A DNA stretch of 9,121 nt from Gulosibacter sediminis (lineage in GTDB: Bacteria > Actinomycetota > Actinomycetes > Actinomycetales > Microbacteriaceae), in the NCBI RefSeq assembly GCF_014904065.1, contig NZ_JACXJG010000005.1, positions 45,318 through 54,438 on the forward strand, in the 5' to 3' direction. Below, piece after piece: positions 7,634 to 9,121 of this stretch. The stretch's first letter is position 1. Every line of letters starts with the position of its first letter. The position numbers and the translations under genes were made by a program. The notes below the pieces were generated by a model, which saw nothing but the letters and a program-made list of their open reading frames with translations, had not been told where the DNA came from and did not search any database.

Positions 7634-7679
7634 CTGGGCAACACGCCCGGCATGCCTGGGGTGCGGGCGCAATTCCCGC
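7634..7679 (+). other. Overlapping GC-rich inverted repeats in the ftsZ upstream region
   Basis: Several short inverted repeats share bases: CTGGGC (7634-7639) with GCCCGG (7645-7650, one G-U); CGCCCG (7644-7649) with CGGGCG (7664-7669); GCGGG (7663-7667) with CCCGC (7675-7679); and a GGCATGCC palindrome at 7649-7656. They cannot all form together. Together with the repeat at 7601-7621 and the -10-like hexamer, this describes most of the ftsQ-ftsZ gap. GC-rich DNA yields such pairings easily, so function is uncertain. Confidence 0.3.
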
Positions 7680-7682
7680 TTC

Positions 7683-7688
7683 TAGGGT
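7683..7688 (+). promoter_or_regulatory. Possible -10 element of an ftsZ promoter
   Basis: TAGGGT matches TANNNT and would give a start near 7695, with a leader of about 40 bases before the ftsZ GTG. No clear -35 is visible 16-18 bases upstream. A dedicated ftsZ promoter in the ftsQ-ftsZ gap is known from Streptomyces, so a promoter in this 143-base gap is likely even if this exact hexamer is wrong. Confidence 0.35.
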
Positions 7689-7721
7689 TGCTCTCGAAAT
7701 CCCGCCCAACACGACCACGAC

Positions 7722-7728
7722 AAAGGGG
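7722..7728 (+). promoter_or_regulatory. Shine-Dalgarno site of ftsZ
   Basis: AAAGGGG lies 8 bases before the GTG at 7737. It supports that start, which gives the short N-terminal tail ([24 protein letters not shown]) expected of actinobacterial FtsZ. Confidence 0.65.
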
Positions 7729-7736
7729 CCGCTCAC

Positions 7737-9050
7737 GTGTCGAACACCAGTGCAGCAACGAACAACTACCTCGCCGTAATCAAGGTCGTCGGCGTTGGTG
7801 GCGGTGGCGTGAATGCCGTGAACCGAATGATCGACATCGGTCTGCGCGGCGTTGAGTTCATCGCGATCAACACTGACGCGCAGGCGCTGCTGATGTCGGA
7901 CGCCGACGTCAAGCTCGACGTCGGCCGCGAACTTACCCGTGGCCTCGGCGCCGGCGCCGACCCGGAGATTGGCCGTCGCGCCGCCGAAGACCACGTTGAG
8001 GAGATCGAGGAGGCGCTCACCGGCGCCGACATGGTCTTCGTCACCGCCGGTGAGGGTGGCGGCACCGGTACGGGTGGTGCGCCCGTCGTCGCGCGCATCG
8101 CGAAGTCGCTCGGCGCTCTCACCATCGGTGTCGTCACGAAGCCGTTCTCGTTCGAGGGTCGTCGCCGCGCCGACCAGGCCGAACACGGCGTCGCCGCGCT
8201 CAAGGAGCAGGTCGACGCGCTCATCGTCGTGCCGAACGACCGCCTGCTCGCGATCAGCGACCGCGGCATCTCCATGCTCGAGGCGTTCGCCACAGCCGAC
8301 CAGGTGCTCCTCGCCGGTGTGCAGGGCATCACCGATCTCATCACCAATCCGGGCGTGATCAACGTCGACTTCGCCGACGTGAAGTCGGTCATGCAGGGTG
8401 CCGGTTCGGCCCTCATGGGTATTGGTACCTCGCGCGGCGCTGACCGCTCGGTGAAGGCCGCCGAACTCGCGGTCGCGTCGCCGCTGCTTGAAGCCTCGAT
8501 CGAGGGCGCGCACGGCGTGCTCCTGTCGGTGCAGGGTGGCTCGAACCTCGGCATGTTCGAGGTCGCCGAGGCCGCGCAGCTCGTACGCGACGCCGTGCAC
8601 GAGGGCGCGAACATTATTCTCGGTACCGCGGTTGACGACACTCTCGGCGACGAGGTGCGCGTGACGGTCATCGCCGCCGGCTTCGACGGTGGCCAGCCCC
8701 GTCCGCTCGACGAGGCAGAGATCCCGAAGTCGGCGCCGAGCCCGCTGCCCTCGCTCGAAGAGGCCACCGCGCGCAACCAGTCGGCGAAGCAGGAGGAGCC
8801 GCAGGCACCGGCCTACGCCTCGACCAACGCCTCGACCAACGCCTCGAACTCGGCCAACGCGGCAGGCTCGACCGAGCAGCCGGCCGAGCGCAAGCCCGCT
8901 GAAGAGGCGGCCCCGCGTCTCGGCGAGAGCCCCGCGTGGTCGACCGCCGAGGCGCCGACCATCTCGCCGCGCCAGACCGAGTCGCCCTATGCCGACGCCT
9001 CGTACGGTGAGGACGAGAACGACCTCGACATCCCCGACTTTCTGCGCTAG
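7737..9050 (+). CDS. ftsZ: FtsZ, tubulin-like cell division GTPase
   Basis: FtsZ polymerises with GTP into the cytoplasmic ring that places the septum and recruits the divisome. The 437 residues contain a complete GTPase core: [15 protein letters not shown] (17-31), [11 protein letters not shown] (41-51), the tubulin signature GGGTGTG (108-114), VVPNDRLL (164-171), and the T7 loop [12 protein letters not shown] (204-215) with catalytic aspartates D211 and D214. The core ends near residue 320. Residues 321-425 form a low-complexity Ala/Ser/Pro/Glu linker with a short repeat at 361-369. The last residues, [12 protein letters not shown], are the conserved C-terminal tail that binds membrane tethers. 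No ftsA lies next to it; in actinobacteria SepF normally serves as the tether. The GTG start has AAAGGGG 8 bases upstream. A 143-base gap upstream suggests extra, separate transcription. Confidence 0.99.
   Translation: MSNTSAATNNYLAVIKVVGVGGGGVNAVNRMIDIGLRGVEFIAINTDAQALLMSDADVKLDVGRELTRGLGAGADPEIGRRAAEDHVEEIEEALTGADMVFVTAGEGGGTGTGGAPVVARIAKSLGALTIGVVTKPFSFEGRRRADQAEHGVAALKEQVDALIVVPNDRLLAISDRGISMLEAFATADQVLLAGVQGITDLITNPGVINVDFADVKSVMQGAGSALMGIGTSRGADRSVKAAELAVASPLLEASIEGAHGVLLSVQGGSNLGMFEVAEAAQLVRDAVHEGANIILGTAVDDTLGDEVRVTVIAAGFDGGQPRPLDEAEIPKSAPSPLPSLEEATARNQSAKQEEPQAPAYASTNASTNASNSANAAGSTEQPAERKPAEEAAPRLGESPAWSTAEAPTISPRQTESPYADASYGEDENDLDIPDFLR
8817..8849 (+). repeat. Short in-frame tandem repeat in the FtsZ linker
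   Basis: The 12-base unit GCCTCGACCAAC occurs twice exactly (8817-8828, 8829-8840), followed by a 9-base partial copy (8841-8849). It encodes A-S-T-N repeats. The unit is a multiple of three, so copy number can change without breaking the frame, and it falls in the flexible linker where length variation is tolerated. Confidence 0.8.
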
Positions 9051-9056
9051 ATCGTC

Positions 9057-9121
9057 GTGACCACTACGCCCGTTTCGCCCTCGTGGGGGAGTGACGCAGA
9101 GCTCGCGCACCGTCTCGAGAC
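9057..9121 (+). CDS. Start of a downstream gene, possibly YggS-family PLP-binding protein (partial)
   Basis: A frame opening with GTG at 9057, 6 bases after the ftsZ stop, runs to the window edge without a stop. The visible residues read MTTTPVSPSWGSDAELAHRLET. The final LAHRLE resembles the first helix of YggS (PLP homeostasis) proteins, often encoded next to ftsZ and sepF in actinobacteria. Twenty-two residues cannot prove this. No Shine-Dalgarno site precedes the GTG, so translation may be coupled to ftsZ or the start may differ. A PgeF-type (laccase-like) protein is another common neighbour here. Confidence 0.35.
   Translation, partial: MTTTPVSPSWGSDAELAHRLE

Noticed and set aside
7590..9110. 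Very long open frame of 506 codons on the - strand opposite ftsZ
   Set aside because: It is the antisense shadow of a strongly codon-biased high-GC gene. The product is a low-complexity Arg/Gly/Asp-rich sequence with no recognisable domain, and ftsZ on the + strand is unambiguous.
9091..9121. Alternative GTG start at 9091 after a purine run
   Set aside because: The purine run touches the codon, leaving no spacing, and the short product looks like no known protein start; the frame from 9057 is preferred.
1..9121. A hidden novel defence, mobile or CRISPR-like system
   Set aside because: Essentially all bases outside two short gaps are coding for recognised dcw genes on one strand with uniform composition; I see no foreign insert, spaced direct repeats, integrase or transposase.

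Overview
The window is a contiguous part of a division and cell wall (dcw) cluster from a high-GC Gram-positive bacterium. Base composition, GTG starts, the gene order (murF-mraY-murD-ftsW-murG-murC-ftsQ-ftsZ, with no murB, ddl or ftsA in this stretch) and the protein styles (actinobacterial FtsZ ending DIPDFLR; MurG opening GGGTAGHVNP) point to an actinobacterium, most likely Micrococcales and probably Microbacteriaceae. The family assignment is inference from motifs, not from a search. Every supported gene is on the + strand.

Layout. Positions 1-5292 hold five tightly packed genes: the 3' end of murF, then mraY, murD, ftsW and murG. Neighbours overlap by 4, 1, 29 and 4 bases, which suggests one transcript with translational coupling. 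A 71-base gap (5293-5363) follows, with a weak -10-like element, a hairpin and a strong Shine-Dalgarno site before murC. murC and ftsQ overlap by a few bases. A 143-base gap (7594-7736) then precedes ftsZ. It holds a perfect 10-bp inverted repeat, several smaller GC-rich inverted repeats and a -10-like hexamer, consistent with separate control of ftsZ. Six bases after ftsZ another frame opens and runs off the window; it resembles the start of a YggS-type PLP-binding protein, but only weakly.

How the genes work together. MurC adds L-Ala to UDP-MurNAc, MurD adds D-Glu, and MurF finishes the pentapeptide with the D-Ala-D-Ala dipeptide. MraY moves phospho-MurNAc-pentapeptide onto undecaprenyl phosphate (lipid I), and MurG adds GlcNAc (lipid II). 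FtsW polymerises lipid II at the septum, in a division complex that includes FtsQ and is positioned by the FtsZ ring. The window therefore joins precursor synthesis, glycan polymerisation and septum placement.

I see no mobile element, CRISPR array, tRNA, rRNA or foreign-looking insert, and no evidence of an undescribed system. The points worth a second look are regulatory (the two intergenic regions) and small protein-level departures from textbook motifs.
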